A DNA stretch of 64,000 nt, taken from contig NZ_JAUASV010000002.1 of the NCBI RefSeq assembly GCF_030345695.1, positions 1 to 64,000 of the forward strand, given 5' to 3'. The notes under the pieces are model-generated. The model ran no database searches, was not told the origin of the DNA, and saw only the letters and a list, made by a program, of their open reading frames with translations. A program made the translations under genes and the position numbers. Shown here piece by piece: positions 15,285-24,185 of this stretch (positions are counted from its first letter, which is position 1; every line of letters begins with the position of its first letter). The stretch is from Galbitalea sp. SE-J8. GTDB taxonomy: Bacteria > Actinomycetota > Actinomycetes > Actinomycetales > Microbacteriaceae.

Positions 15285-15635
15285 CCTCCGCTGGTCGAGG
15301 AGCGCGCGGCGCGGAGCGTCGCTCGCGTCTCGAGACCACCCACCCGTTGGTCGAGGAGCGCGCGGCGCGGAGCGTCGCTCGCGTCTCGAGACCACCCACC
15401 CGTTGGTCGAGGAGCGCGCGGCGCGGAGCGTCGCTCGCGTCTCGAGACCACCACGGCTCGTTGATGCGAGGGAGTGGTCTCGAGACGCGACCTCGCTGCG
15501 CTCGGGCGCTCCTCGACCAGCGGAGGGGTGGCGCTCGCTGCTGCAAGCGAGTGGTCTCGAGACGCGACCTCGCTGCGCTCGGGCGCTCCTCGACCAACGG
15601 AGGGGCGGGCGCTCCTCGACCGGCGGAGGGGCGGG
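15285..15635. repeat. Palindromic repeat array C
   Basis: Three forward copies of the palindrome with core GCGCGCGGCGCGGAGCGTCG (from about 15293, 15343 and 15402), then two reversed copies (about 15473-15523 and 15551-15602) and a partial arm (15606-15627). The spacer CCACCCACCCGT is the same between the forward copies, which suggests duplication of unit plus spacer. The forward/reverse arrangement mirrors array B on the other side of the GIY-YIG gene. No gene is supported here. Confidence 0.92.
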
Positions 15636-15642
15636 CCGAGGG

Positions 15643-16533
15643 CTACGGGGTCGGGGTGTCGGTGGGGGCCGGGGTGCCGGTCTCCGCGGCGGCGGCCGAC
15701 GCGATCGCGTCCATCACCGTGGTCTGGTTCTGCAACAGCTGCCCGTTCACCAGGATCGTCGGGGTGACGAAGCCCGTGCCGTTCTGCGTCACGCTCCACA
15801 GTGCCTGGTTGCCGGTGACCTCATCCGTCGTCGATCGGATCCAGTCCTTGAACGACTCGCCGTGGATGCACGACGTCACGTCGGGATCGTCGACCCCGCC
15901 CGCCTTGACGAGCCCGAGGATCGCCGCGGTGTCGAGACCGTCGCTGCCCTCCTGGGGTTGGTTCTCGTAGAACTGCGACTGCACGTCGAGGAACTTCTGC
16001 GGGTCGTAGTTCGCGACGCACGCCGCGACGTTCGCCGCCCGGCTCGCGTAGCGCGTGCCGTAGCTGCGGTCGAGGATCGCCACCGGGTGCACCGTGAGCG
16101 TGATCTGCCCGGCCGCGACGGCGGATGCGAGATCGGCGGAGAACTGCTGCTCGAACTGCTGGCAGGCGGGGCAGGCCCAGTCGATGTAGGTGTCGACCTG
16201 CACGACGCCGTCGGTGGTGTTGCTGTAGTCGACGGGCGAGTTCGTCGCGCCCGCCGCCGTGCCCGGGCCGGTCACCGCGGAGACGCCTGTTCCATCCGCG
16301 TTGGCGGTGAACTCGATGCCGCCGTTCGCCATGTTCTTGGGTCCCGGCCCCGCGGGGGCGTTGACGCTCACGATCACGATCACGACGACCGCGACGATCG
16401 CGAGGATGCCGACCACGACTCCGCCCTGGATGAACAGGCGATTGCGCCGCTTGCGCTTGCGCTCCTTCTCGCGCAGCTCGCGGGCGACCTCGCGCGCGTG
16501 GTCGCGCCGGGCTCTCTTCGAGGTGTCGGACAT
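15643..16533 (-). CDS. Membrane-anchored DsbA-like thiol-disulfide oxidoreductase
   Basis: A 296-aa extracytoplasmic thioredoxin-fold protein. A basic N-terminus (residues 1-32) precedes one transmembrane helix (about 33-57); the DsbA domain starts near residue 108, with active site CPAC at 121-124 in YIDWACPACQQFEQQF. The cis-Pro loop is GTGFVTPTILVNG. The C-terminus is a Pro/Thr tail. It most likely oxidises exported proteins. The VKOR-family gene just upstream on the same strand is the expected partner that re-oxidises it. Confidence 0.92.
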   Translation of the reverse strand: MSDTSKRARRDHAREVARELREKERKRKRRNRLFIQGGVVVGILAIVAVVVIVIVSVNAPAGPGPKNMANGGIEFTANADGTGVSAVTGPGTAAGATNSPVDYSNTTDGVVQVDTYIDWACPACQQFEQQFSADLASAVAAGQITLTVHPVAILDRSYGTRYASRAANVAACVANYDPQKFLDVQSQFYENQPQEGSDGLDTAAILGLVKAGGVDDPDVTSCIHGESFKDWIRSTTDEVTGNQALWSVTQNGTGFVTPTILVNGQLLQNQTTVMDAIASAAAAETGTPAPTDTPTP

Positions 16534-16604
16534 CGTCGCCTTTCGGTTGTGAGGGTCGGCTCTGCCGGTAGAACGCTAGCGGTAGCGGGCTGGGGTCGCG
16601 CTGG

Positions 16605-16684
16605 GCCGCGGATCAGAACGCGCAGCCGCGGATCAGAACGCGCAGCCGCGGATCAGAGCGCGTTGCCGCGGATCAGAACACGTA
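16605..16684. repeat. Tandem 20-bp repeat, four copies, overlapping the VKOR stop
   Basis: GCCGCGGATCAGAACGCGCA is repeated at 16605, 16625, 16645 and 16665, the last two with two or three changes. The copy at 16665-16684 contains the stop codon and last codons of the VKOR gene, so the array appears to have grown by duplicating the gene's 3' end into the VKOR-DsbA gap. Confidence 0.88.
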
Positions 16685-17281
16685 GCGCAGCACGTCGAGG
16701 CTCAGCTGCGCTTCGACCGCGATCGCGAGGTAGCTGAGGATGACGATGACGACGATCCAGGTGCTGCCGAACCGACCGATCGCCGTCAGCGCCCGGGCGC
16801 GGCCGAACACCCCCTCGCGGAGGTTGCGGAAGGTCACGGCCCAGAACGTCGGGATCGTCACCGACCAGGTGAGCATGCACCACGGGCACAGCGTGTGCAG
16901 GTTCTGCGCCCAGATGCTCTGCGTGCTCAGGAAGATGATGAACACGAAGGCCCCGAGCACCCCGAGGTTGAACAGCGCCCAGTACCAGCGGGCGAAACGC
17001 GCGCGCGCGAGCAGCCCGGCACCGACGACGATCGTCGCGGGCCAGGCGACGAGCCCGATGATCGGGTTCGGGAACCCGAACACCGAGCCCTGCCACGAGT
17101 CGAGGTTCGCCGTGCACTGCACGAGCAGGCTGAAATCGCACGACAGCGCGGCGTGCGGATGCTCGACGGACGCGATGCGATCGAGGGTCAGCTCGAACGC
17201 CGCCCAGACGCCGATCACGCCCGCGACGATGAGCCAGACGGAGAGGATCCAGGGGACACGGCGAGCGGGAGCGTCGGACAC
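16673..17281 (-). CDS. Vitamin K epoxide reductase (VKOR) family protein
   Basis: A 202-aa polytopic membrane protein that passes electrons from DsbA-type proteins to quinones, replacing DsbB in actinobacteria. The redox pair CPWC is at residues 132-135 and the loop cysteines are C48 and C56. W63 and the quinone-side GFPNPIIGL segment fit the family. Five hydrophobic stretches are visible. The start is taken as GTG 17281 (VSDAPARRVPW); the longer upstream frame has no family resemblance. It is 139 bp upstream of the DsbA-like gene in the same direction, a conserved pairing. Confidence 0.93.
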   Translation of the reverse strand: MSDAPARRVPWILSVWLIVAGVIGVWAAFELTLDRIASVEHPHAALSCDFSLLVQCTANLDSWQGSVFGFPNPIIGLVAWPATIVVGAGLLARARFARWYWALFNLGVLGAFVFIIFLSTQSIWAQNLHTLCPWCMLTWSVTIPTFWAVTFRNLREGVFGRARALTAIGRFGSTWIVVIVILSYLAIAVEAQLSLDVLRYVF

Positions 17282-17600
17282 GTGAGGATTATGGCATCCG
17301 CTTCCTCCCCGACCTCTGGGAGGCGTGCGATACTGGGGTGCAGTCGACCGAGCGTCGACCACCTCAACAGGATTTTCCGGGCACAACCGGGCAGATTGTT
17401 CGGCTCGCGCCGGGCATGGCGGATAGTCAGCTCCGCACAGCGACCGGGTGACAGTCGATCGCGACGCGCATCACCGCGACGCCAGGAAGCGTCGCAACCA
17501 GCGCGACCACTGAAGGATTAGCCGCACCGCCGAGGCGGGCGGCAGGAGAGTACCCCGGCTCGGAGTTTCCGACTCCGCCCGGGTGAGGAGTGCACCAGCA
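17282..17600 (+). promoter_or_regulatory. rne 5' leader with hairpin
   Basis: A 319-bp gap between divergent VKOR and rne. The sequence up to about 17400 is A/T-richer than the neighbourhood (AACAGGATTTTCCGG), so the promoter is probably there, but no clear -35/-10 pair stands out. Close to the gene a perfect hairpin is formed by CGGAGT (17561-17566) and ACTCCG (17572-17577). RNase E genes often have long autoregulatory leaders; that function is inferred only. GAGGAG (17585-17590) is the ribosome-binding site. Confidence 0.45.
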
Positions 17601-20156
17601 ATGGTGGAAGACAACACGAATAGTGCCAACCCGGCCCCGAGGCGTCGCCGCCTCTTCGGATCCCGCAGGGCGTCCGCGCCCGTGGCGGCCTCGACGGGCG
17701 CGCCCGCCGAGACCCCGACGACGGATGCGGCTGCCCCGGCCGTCGAAGCAGTCGCGGCCCCGGTCGCCGAGGCGCCGGTCGCGGAGACGCCGGACACCGC
17801 GGAGACGCCGGTCGCCGGGGAGCCGGTCACCGCCGAGAACGAGGCGCCGGTCGCTGAGACCCCGGCCGCGAAGGCCCCGGCGAAGCGCACGCGCAAGCCC
17901 GCCGCGAAGGCGGCGGCCAAGCACGTGAACGCCGATCAGGCTGCGCAGCTGCCCGACACGCCCGCTACGGATGAGGAGGAGCCGGCCGCGGAACAGCGGC
18001 CGACCTTCGAGCCGCCCGCCGCGGGACGCGCCTCGACGACGCTCATCTTCCACGCGCCACCCGCGCTGCCGACGCCCGCTGCGGCGCCCGCGCGCGGACC
18101 GCAGGCCGGTGGACCGCAGGCCGGCGGCCAGCAGCCGGCGACGGACGACGCCGACGCCCCCGCCGGGTCGGTGCGCCGCCGCAACCGCCGCCGCTCGGGC
18201 GATGCGCAGCGTGAGGGCGACGACGACCCGAACACGGTCGTCCGGGTGCGCGAGCCCAAGCAGGCGCCGCTCATCACCGAGCCGCAGCGCATCAAGGGCT
18301 CCACCCGGCTCGAGGCGAAGAAGCAGCGCCGTCGCGACGGCCGCGACGCCGGCCGCCGGCGCACGGTCATCACCGAGAGCGAGTTCCTGGCCCGGCGCGA
18401 GGCCGTCGACCGCGTCATGGTGGTGCGCTCGAAGTACGACCGCATCCAGATCGGCGTGCTCGAGGACGGCGTGCTCGTCGAGCACTACGTGGCGAAGAAC
18501 CAGGACATGTCGCTCATCGGCAACGTCTACCTCGGCCGCGTGCAGAACGTGCTGCCGAGCATGGAGGCCGCGTTCGTGGACATCGGCCGCGGCCGCAACG
18601 CCGTGCTGTACTCCGGCGAGGTCGACTGGGATGCCGTCGAGACCAACAACCAGCCGCGCCGCATCGAGCTCGCGCTCAAGCCGGGCGACAAGGTGCTCGT
18701 GCAGGTCACGAAGGACCCGGTCGGCCACAAGGGCGCCCGTCTCACGAGCCAGGTGAGCCTGCCCGGCCGCTACCTCGTCTACGTGCCGAACGGCTCGATG
18801 AACGGCATCAGCCGCAAGCTGCCCGACACCGAGCGCGCGCGACTGAAGAAGATCCTCAAGGAGGTGCTCCCCGCGAACACCGGCGTCATCGTGCGCACGG
18901 CCGCGGAGGGCGCCACCGAGGAGCAGCTCACGCTCGACGTGCAGCGCCTCGCGAACCAGTGGGAGGAGATCTCCCGGCTCGTCGAGTCGGCGCAGGCGCC
19001 GCAGCTGCTGCACTCCGAGCCCGACCTGCTCGTGAAGATCATCCGCGACGTGTTCAACGAGGACTTCCACAAGCTCGTCGTCGACGGAGCGGATGCCCGG
19101 GGCGCCATCGAGCGCTACCTCGGCGCCGTCGCCCCCGACCTCCTCGAGCGCGTCGAGGCGCACGCGGGCGACCGCGATCCGTTCGAGCAGTACCGCATCA
19201 GCGAGCAGCTCGAGAAGGCGCTCGACCGCAAGGTCTGGCTGCCCTCGGGCGGATCCCTCGTGATCGACCGCACCGAGGCCATGACGGTCGTCGACGTCAA
19301 CACGGGCAAGTTCGTCGGCTCGGGCGGCAACCTCGAGGAGACCGTCACGAAGAACAACCTCGAGGCGGCCGAGGAGATCGTGCGTCAGCTGCGCCTGCGC
19401 GACATCGGCGGCATCATCGTCGTCGACTTCATCGACATGGTGCTCGAGTCGAACCGCGACCTCGTGCTGCGGCGGCTCATGGAGTGCCTCTCGCGCGACC
19501 GCACCAAGCACCAGGTGGCGGAGGTGACGAGCCTCGGCCTCGTGCAGATGACCCGCAAGAAGCTCGGCCTCGGCCTGCTCGAGACGTTCAGCGAGCCGTG
19601 CGAGGTGTGCGCCGGTCGCGGCATCATCGTGCACCACGAGCCCGTCATGAAGCACCGCGCGGTGCAGGCGGAGCCCGGCCAGGGCCGCCGTTCGCGCGGC
19701 AAGGGCTCGGGCAACGGCGGCGGACAGCCGGCGGCATCCGCTCCGAAGGCGCCGGCGAACGGCGGCACCCACGCGATCACGGATGACGTGCGCAACGCGC
19801 TCTCGAAGATCGCGGCGAGCACGGTGCCGCAACCGGCGACCGAGGCTGCCGCGCCCGAGCAGACCGCGGCGGTCGCCGTCGTCGAGGAGACCGTGACGGT
19901 GACGGATGCGGCTCCCGCGGCCGACCGGGCCCCTGCCGCCGAGCCCGCTGCCGCCGAGCTGCGGGGTGTCATCGAGCTCCCGGTGTCCGCCACGCCGCGC
20001 AAGCGCCGCACGAGCGTCGCGCCGAAGGAGGCCGAGGACCTGCTCGGCTCCGTGCTCAACGCCCTGCCCGAGCCCAAGGCGCCCGGTCAGGGTCGCGGCC
20101 GGCGTCGTGCCGGCAGCGCCGGCGCGGTCGTGAGCGCGAAGCCCACCGAGGACTGA
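17601..20156 (+). CDS. rne: Ribonuclease E/G
   Basis: Endoribonuclease for rRNA maturation and mRNA decay; 851 aa. Residues 1-260 are a disordered Ala/Pro/Glu-rich extension ending in a basic Arg/Lys stretch. The S1 RNA-binding domain runs about 270-350 (IGNVYLGRVQNVLPSMEAAFVDIG). The catalytic acidic residues lie in VVDVNTGKFVG and IIVVDFIDM, and the zinc-link is CEVCAGRG. The C-terminal 150 residues are again low complexity. This flanked-core layout is typical of actinobacterial RNase E. ATG 17601 (MVEDNTNSANP) follows GAGGAG by 10 nt; an in-frame upstream start at 17583 overlaps that site. Confidence 0.96.
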   Translation: MVEDNTNSANPAPRRRRLFGSRRASAPVAASTGAPAETPTTDAAAPAVEAVAAPVAEAPVAETPDTAETPVAGEPVTAENEAPVAETPAAKAPAKRTRKPAAKAAAKHVNADQAAQLPDTPATDEEEPAAEQRPTFEPPAAGRASTTLIFHAPPALPTPAAAPARGPQAGGPQAGGQQPATDDADAPAGSVRRRNRRRSGDAQREGDDDPNTVVRVREPKQAPLITEPQRIKGSTRLEAKKQRRRDGRDAGRRRTVITESEFLARREAVDRVMVVRSKYDRIQIGVLEDGVLVEHYVAKNQDMSLIGNVYLGRVQNVLPSMEAAFVDIGRGRNAVLYSGEVDWDAVETNNQPRRIELALKPGDKVLVQVTKDPVGHKGARLTSQVSLPGRYLVYVPNGSMNGISRKLPDTERARLKKILKEVLPANTGVIVRTAAEGATEEQLTLDVQRLANQWEEISRLVESAQAPQLLHSEPDLLVKIIRDVFNEDFHKLVVDGADARGAIERYLGAVAPDLLERVEAHAGDRDPFEQYRISEQLEKALDRKVWLPSGGSLVIDRTEAMTVVDVNTGKFVGSGGNLEETVTKNNLEAAEEIVRQLRLRDIGGIIVVDFIDMVLESNRDLVLRRLMECLSRDRTKHQVAEVTSLGLVQMTRKKLGLGLLETFSEPCEVCAGRGIIVHHEPVMKHRAVQAEPGQGRRSRGKGSGNGGGQPAASAPKAPANGGTHAITDDVRNALSKIAASTVPQPATEAAAPEQTAAVAVVEETVTVTDAAPAADRAPAAEPAAAELRGVIELPVSATPRKRRTSVAPKEAEDLLGSVLNALPEPKAPGQGRGRRRAGSAGAVVSAKPTED

Positions 20157-20163
20157 TCCGACG

Positions 20164-21183
20164 GTGACCCGCACGGACGAGCTGGCGCGCGCTGCGGCGC
20201 CCGCTCGCCCGCGCTGGGTCGCGCCCGTCGGGGTGCTGGCGATCGTCGCCGCGGTCGTGATCGTGCGCGCGGTCACGAGCGGGGCATCCGTCGACCTGCC
20301 CTCCGCCCTGCAGGACCTCATCACGCTCGCGGCGAGCGTGATCATCGAGAGCCTGCCGTTCGTCGTGCTCGGCGCCGTGCTCGCGGCCGTCGTGCGCATC
20401 TGGCTGCCGTCCGGCCTGCTCGTGCGGGTGCTGCCGCGCAATCCGGTGCTGAGGCGGCTCGCGATCTGCGTGATCGGCGTGCTGCTGCCGGTGTGCGAGT
20501 GCGGCAACGTGCCGCTCGCGCGCGGACTGCTCGTCTCGGGGCTCAGCGTCTCGGAGTCGATGACCTTCCTGCTCGCCGCGCCGATCGTGAACCCGATCAC
20601 GATCCTCACCACCTACCAGGCGTTCGGCTTCTCCGACGGGGTGCTCATCGCGCGCGTCGCCGGCGGACTCGGAATCGCGCTGCTCGTCGGTGCCGTGTTC
20701 GCCGCCCGGCGGGACGGCATGGCGCTGCTCACCGAGCGGTTCGCGGCGGAGTGCCGGATGCCGCACGCGCACGTGCACGGCTCGCGCTGGACCGCGAGCG
20801 GCCGGGAGGTCGTGGCCGAGCTCGGAACGCTCATGCCCGCCCTGTTCGTGGGCGCGGTCGTCGCCGCCGGCATCCAGGTCGTCGTGCCACGATCGGTGCT
20901 CGTGACGCTCGGCGAGAACCCGCTCTGGTCGGTGCTCGCGCTCATGGCGCTCGCGTTCGTCATCTCGGTGTGCTCCAACGTGGACGCGTTCTTCATCCTC
21001 CCGTTCGCGAGCGCGTTCCTGCCGGGGGGCGTCGTGGCGTTCCTGGTGTTCGGCCCGCTCGTGGACGTCAAGATGCTCGCCCTGATGCGCACGACGTTCC
21101 GAGCCTCGACGCTCGTGCCGCTCGCCGTCGTCGTCGCGCTCGCGGCCCTCGCGCTCGGACTGGCGGTGAACCTCGGTGTCTGA
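20164..21183 (+). CDS. Permease, UPF0718 (DUF318) family
   Basis: A 339-aa membrane protein with about eight hydrophobic segments. The twin family motifs are present: VCECGNVPLARGLL in the first half and SVCSNVDAFFILPFAS in the second. Related proteins include B. subtilis YcgR and arsenical permease-like proteins; the transported species is unknown. GTG 20164 comes just after rne. The 3' end overlaps the next gene by eight bases (GTGTCTGA), indicating coupling to its usual partner. Confidence 0.9.
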   Translation: MTRTDELARAAAPARPRWVAPVGVLAIVAAVVIVRAVTSGASVDLPSALQDLITLAASVIIESLPFVVLGAVLAAVVRIWLPSGLLVRVLPRNPVLRRLAICVIGVLLPVCECGNVPLARGLLVSGLSVSESMTFLLAAPIVNPITILTTYQAFGFSDGVLIARVAGGLGIALLVGAVFAARRDGMALLTERFAAECRMPHAHVHGSRWTASGREVVAELGTLMPALFVGAVVAAGIQVVVPRSVLVTLGENPLWSVLALMALAFVISVCSNVDAFFILPFASAFLPGGVVAFLVFGPLVDVKMLALMRTTFRASTLVPLAVVVALAALALGLAVNLGV

Positions 21184-22006
21184 GCGCGACACGCGTGTCG
21201 GTCGCGGCCGGGCACGGATGCCGTTCCGGCTCGCGGGCGCGGGTCGCGGCGTGCTGCTCGTCGCCGCCCCGCTCGGGGTGACGCTCTGGCTCGCGGCGAC
21301 CGGCCGGCTCGACCTCTACATCCACCCGCGCTACATCGTGTTCACCGTGATCATGTGCGCGATCGCCCTCGTCGCGCTCGTGCTCGGCGCGCTCGCGCGT
21401 GGCGACGGGCACGACCACGGGCTCGACGACCCGCTCGGCGACCCGCTCGACGGCGGCGAGCCGGTCGCCGCGCCGCCCGCGCGCGGTCGAGCGCTGCGCT
21501 CGGTGCTGTCGGGGGCATCCGTCGTCGTGTGCGCGGCGCTCGCGATCGCGCTCGTCGTGGTACCGCCGACCACGCTCACGAGTGCGACCGCGGTGCAGCG
21601 GGCCGCGGCCCCGGTCGCGCCCGCGGCCGGCGCCGCGCCCGTCGACGCCCACGCGTCGACGGCGGGCTTCACCCTCAAGGACTGGAGCGCACTGCTCGCG
21701 CAGACCTCCGACCCGAGCTTCTACGCCGGTCGTTCGGTCGACGTGACGGGGTTCGTCGTCGCCGGCGCCCGCGGCGGCTCCACCTTCTCGCTCACGCGGT
21801 TCGTGGTGACCTGTTGCGCCGTCGACGCGCAGCCGGTGTCGGTGCCCGTGCTGCTGCCCGGCTGGTCGGACCAGTACGCCGCCGACGACTGGCTGCACAT
21901 CACGGGCACGTTCGTCGCCGACCCGAGCGGCGGGGCCGCGCCGATCGTGCTGCAGCCCGACTCCGTGACCACCATGCACGAGCCCGATGACCCCTACCTC
22001 TACTGA
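21176..22006 (+). CDS. TIGR03943 family putative permease subunit
   Basis: A 276-aa protein with two N-terminal hydrophobic segments (about 20-40 and 48-70), a His/Asp-rich loop (GDGHDHGLDD), a third helix near 107-127 and an extracytoplasmic domain. That domain holds DVTGFVV, FSLTRFVVTCCAVDAQPV and DWLHITGTF, which are the marks of the YcgQ/TIGR03943 family that travels with UPF0718 permeases. The CC pair and His-rich loop could bind metal; this is inference. The stop overlaps the start of the next gene by 20 nt. Confidence 0.9.
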   Translation: MSERDTRVGRGRARMPFRLAGAGRGVLLVAAPLGVTLWLAATGRLDLYIHPRYIVFTVIMCAIALVALVLGALARGDGHDHGLDDPLGDPLDGGEPVAAPPARGRALRSVLSGASVVVCAALAIALVVVPPTTLTSATAVQRAAAPVAPAAGAAPVDAHASTAGFTLKDWSALLAQTSDPSFYAGRSVDVTGFVVAGARGGSTFSLTRFVVTCCAVDAQPVSVPVLLPGWSDQYAADDWLHITGTFVADPSGGAAPIVLQPDSVTTMHEPDDPYLY

Positions 22007-23405
22007 GCCGGCTCCCGCCGGTCCCGCTCCCGCCGACCCGAGCGGCGGGCCCGCGCGAGGCGACCGGTACCGGCGCGCGATCGTGGCCGCGGTGCTCGTG
22101 CTCGCGCTGGTCTGCGTGGCGCTCGTCGGGGCGACGCTCGGCACCGGTCCCCGGCTGCGCTCCGCGACGCTCGACTCGTCGGCGACGACGCGGGCCGGCG
22201 CGACGCTGCGGCTCACCCTCGACGTGCCGATCGCGCGGCCGTCCGCGCGCCAGCTCACGATCTCGCCCGCGATCCCGTCGAGCATCACCGTCTCCGGGCC
22301 GGTCGTCTCCATCGTGTTCGCGGCACCGCTCGCCGCGTCGACCCGGTACACGGTCGCGCTCGACGGTGTCGTGAGCCGCTACGGATCGCCCAGCTCGAGC
22401 ATCGGCTACGGGTTCACGACGGATGCCGCGTCCTACTGGTACCTCGACCGCAGCGGGGCCCAGGACGTCGTCTACTCGGCGAGCCTCGCGCGTGGGAAGG
22501 CGACCGCCGAGTTCCGGGCGCCGGCGATCCAGTCGTTCGCGCGCGCGGCATCCGCTCTCGTCGTCGCGACCGGGCGGGGCGACACGAGCGAGCTGCAGGT
22601 CGTCGACACCTCGACGGGCGCGACGGAGTCGCTCGCGCTGCCCGCGGTCGGCCGGGTCGACTCTCTCGCAGCGGACGTCACGGGATCCCAGATCGCCGTC
22701 GTGTTCACGAGCACCGAGACCGCCGTGTCGCCCGAGTACGACCACGAGCTCTTCACGGTCGACTTCACGGGCGCGGGACTCACGCCGGTCACGGGGCTCG
22801 CGGGCGACATCGACGGCGTCGACGGCGTGCAGTTCCTCGCGGGGACCTCGCTGCTCGCGGTGCACCAGCGCTCGGGCACGACGAGCGTCGTCGACCCGAG
22901 CGGCGCGGCGCCGCTCGTGCCGCTCGGGCAGTACGCGGACTGGTACGGGGCGTCGACCGACGGCACGCGCATCGTCGTGGCGGATGCCACGGGGCCGCTC
23001 GCCATCGACATCGCGACCGGGAAGCAGGAGCGCTTGCCGTCGAGCCCCCTCGGCGGGGTGCGGCCCTACGGCGGCGATCTGGTGCTGCTGCGCGGCGGCG
23101 TGCGGGTGCAGAACGTCGCGGTGCCCGACGCGAGCGGCACGGAGTTCGACACGCTCGTCGTGCGGGACGACGGCACCACGGCGACCCCGCTGTGGACGCA
23201 TCCGCCGGGCGCGGGGCGCGTGCTGCAGATGTCCGCGAGCCCCAACGACCAGTACGTCGCCCTCGAGTTCGACCCGGATCTCACCACGGTCACGACGGAC
23301 GGCTACGGCGTCGACCCGCTCCCCGACGACGTGCAGACGATCATCATCGACTCGGCGACCGGGGCGACGCAGCGCTTCGCCGCGGGATCCCACCTGCAGT
23401 GGTGA
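21987..23405 (+). CDS. Membrane-anchored Ig-like/beta-propeller protein
   Basis: A 472-aa protein with a Pro/Ala-rich start, one transmembrane helix (about 29-51), an SbsA-like Ig domain (about 65-140; SIVFAAPLAASTRYTVALDGV) and then repeated strand-rich units with SGAQDVVY, TGATESLALP, DGTRIVVADATG and NDQYVALEFDPD, a TolB/beta-propeller pattern. It is probably displayed outside the membrane. The ATG lies inside the end of the TIGR03943 gene, so the three genes form one operon; a sensor or chaperone role for the permease is a guess. Confidence 0.75.
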   Translation: MTPTSTEPAPAGPAPADPSGGPARGDRYRRAIVAAVLVLALVCVALVGATLGTGPRLRSATLDSSATTRAGATLRLTLDVPIARPSARQLTISPAIPSSITVSGPVVSIVFAAPLAASTRYTVALDGVVSRYGSPSSSIGYGFTTDAASYWYLDRSGAQDVVYSASLARGKATAEFRAPAIQSFARAASALVVATGRGDTSELQVVDTSTGATESLALPAVGRVDSLAADVTGSQIAVVFTSTETAVSPEYDHELFTVDFTGAGLTPVTGLAGDIDGVDGVQFLAGTSLLAVHQRSGTTSVVDPSGAAPLVPLGQYADWYGASTDGTRIVVADATGPLAIDIATGKQERLPSSPLGGVRPYGGDLVLLRGGVRVQNVAVPDASGTEFDTLVVRDDGTTATPLWTHPPGAGRVLQMSASPNDQYVALEFDPDLTTVTTDGYGVDPLPDDVQTIIIDSATGATQRFAAGSHLQW

Positions 23406-23417
23406 GGGCGCCGCGGG

Positions 23418-23690
23418 TCAGAGGCCGCGCTTCTCGCGCTGGCTGACCCGCAGTCCGCTCGCCGCGAGACGCCGGGCGAGCTCGAGTCCGCCCACGGGCT
23501 CGGCGCCGAGCGCGACGAGCTCGTGCCAGCGCGACTCGGGCACGTCGTAGTGGTCGTGGTCGAAACCGCGTCGCGGGATGCCCGCGGCCGCGGCGAAGGC
23601 ATGGAGTTCCTCGATCGAGGTGTCGCTCACGAGGTGCGCCCATAGAGTGTCGTGTGCGGGCCAGATCGGAGGATCGATCAGCACGGCCAT
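23418..23690 (-). CDS. DUF4031 domain protein
   Basis: A 90-aa cytosolic protein of the DUF4031 family: MAVLIDPPIWPAH at the start, HLVSDTSIEELHAFA, then FDHDHYDVPESRWHELVALGA. The conserved Asp/His residues look like a metal or nucleotide site, but the function is unknown. A -10 box TATGCT (complement of 23697-23702) lies 6 nt before the ATG, consistent with leaderless expression. It converges with the Ig-like gene, 12 bp apart. Confidence 0.88.
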   Translation of the reverse strand: MAVLIDPPIWPAHDTLWAHLVSDTSIEELHAFAAAAGIPRRGFDHDHYDVPESRWHELVALGAEPVGGLELARRLAASGLRVSQREKRGL

Positions 23691-23721
23691 ACCTCGAGCA
23701 TAGGAGCACGGATGTCAGAGA

Positions 23722-24147
23722 GTGATCTCCCTCGGGCTCTACGGCGGAGTCGGCACGGTCCTGTTCGGCACCACGAGCAGCCTGGCCTGGTCGATCGCCT
23801 CCGCGATCATCCGAGCCGCCGTCGTGCTCGTCGTCGTGTGGCGGATCGTGCCGCTCGACGGCAGCTCGCGGCTGCCGCGCGTCACCGCCGCGGCCGGGCT
23901 CTCGGCCGTGCTCACCGCGATCGTCGAGGCGATCGTGGAACTGATCCCGTGGCTCGTGACCGGTCTTCGGCCCGACCGGTCGTTCTTCGCGAACTCCTTC
24001 CCGGTGCTGAACGGACTTCCGGATGCGCTGCGCTCGGTCACGAGCGCCGTGGTCGGCATCCCGTTCGCGGCGCTCTCGGCGTTCCCGCTCATCGCGCTCG
24101 TGCTGATCGTCGTCGCCCGGCACCGGGGCGAGCTGCGCTCGCGGTGA
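23722..24147 (+). CDS. Hypothetical membrane protein (about 141 aa), start uncertain
   Basis: I do not recognise the family. The frame encodes about four hydrophobic segments (roughly residues 22-42, 55-80, 84-125 and 112-133) and ends in a basic tail (RHRGELRSR). The listed start GTG 23722 has no good ribosome-binding site. AGGAG (23702-23706) is ideally spaced for ATG 23712, but that ATG is in a different frame that yields only an Arg-rich shadow. Either translation starts poorly at GTG or one base has been lost between 23712 and 23722. Confidence 0.6.
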   Translation: MISLGLYGGVGTVLFGTTSSLAWSIASAIIRAAVVLVVVWRIVPLDGSSRLPRVTAAAGLSAVLTAIVEAIVELIPWLVTGLRPDRSFFANSFPVLNGLPDALRSVTSAVVGIPFAALSAFPLIALVLIVVARHRGELRSR

Positions 24148-24185
24148 CGCGCGATCGACGCGCGACGCGCCGCGCGCGCATCCGT

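Noticed and set aside
17427-20612. Minus-strand ORF of 1061 codons over rne
   Set aside because: Low-complexity shadow of the RNase E gene, which has clear S1 and catalytic motifs.
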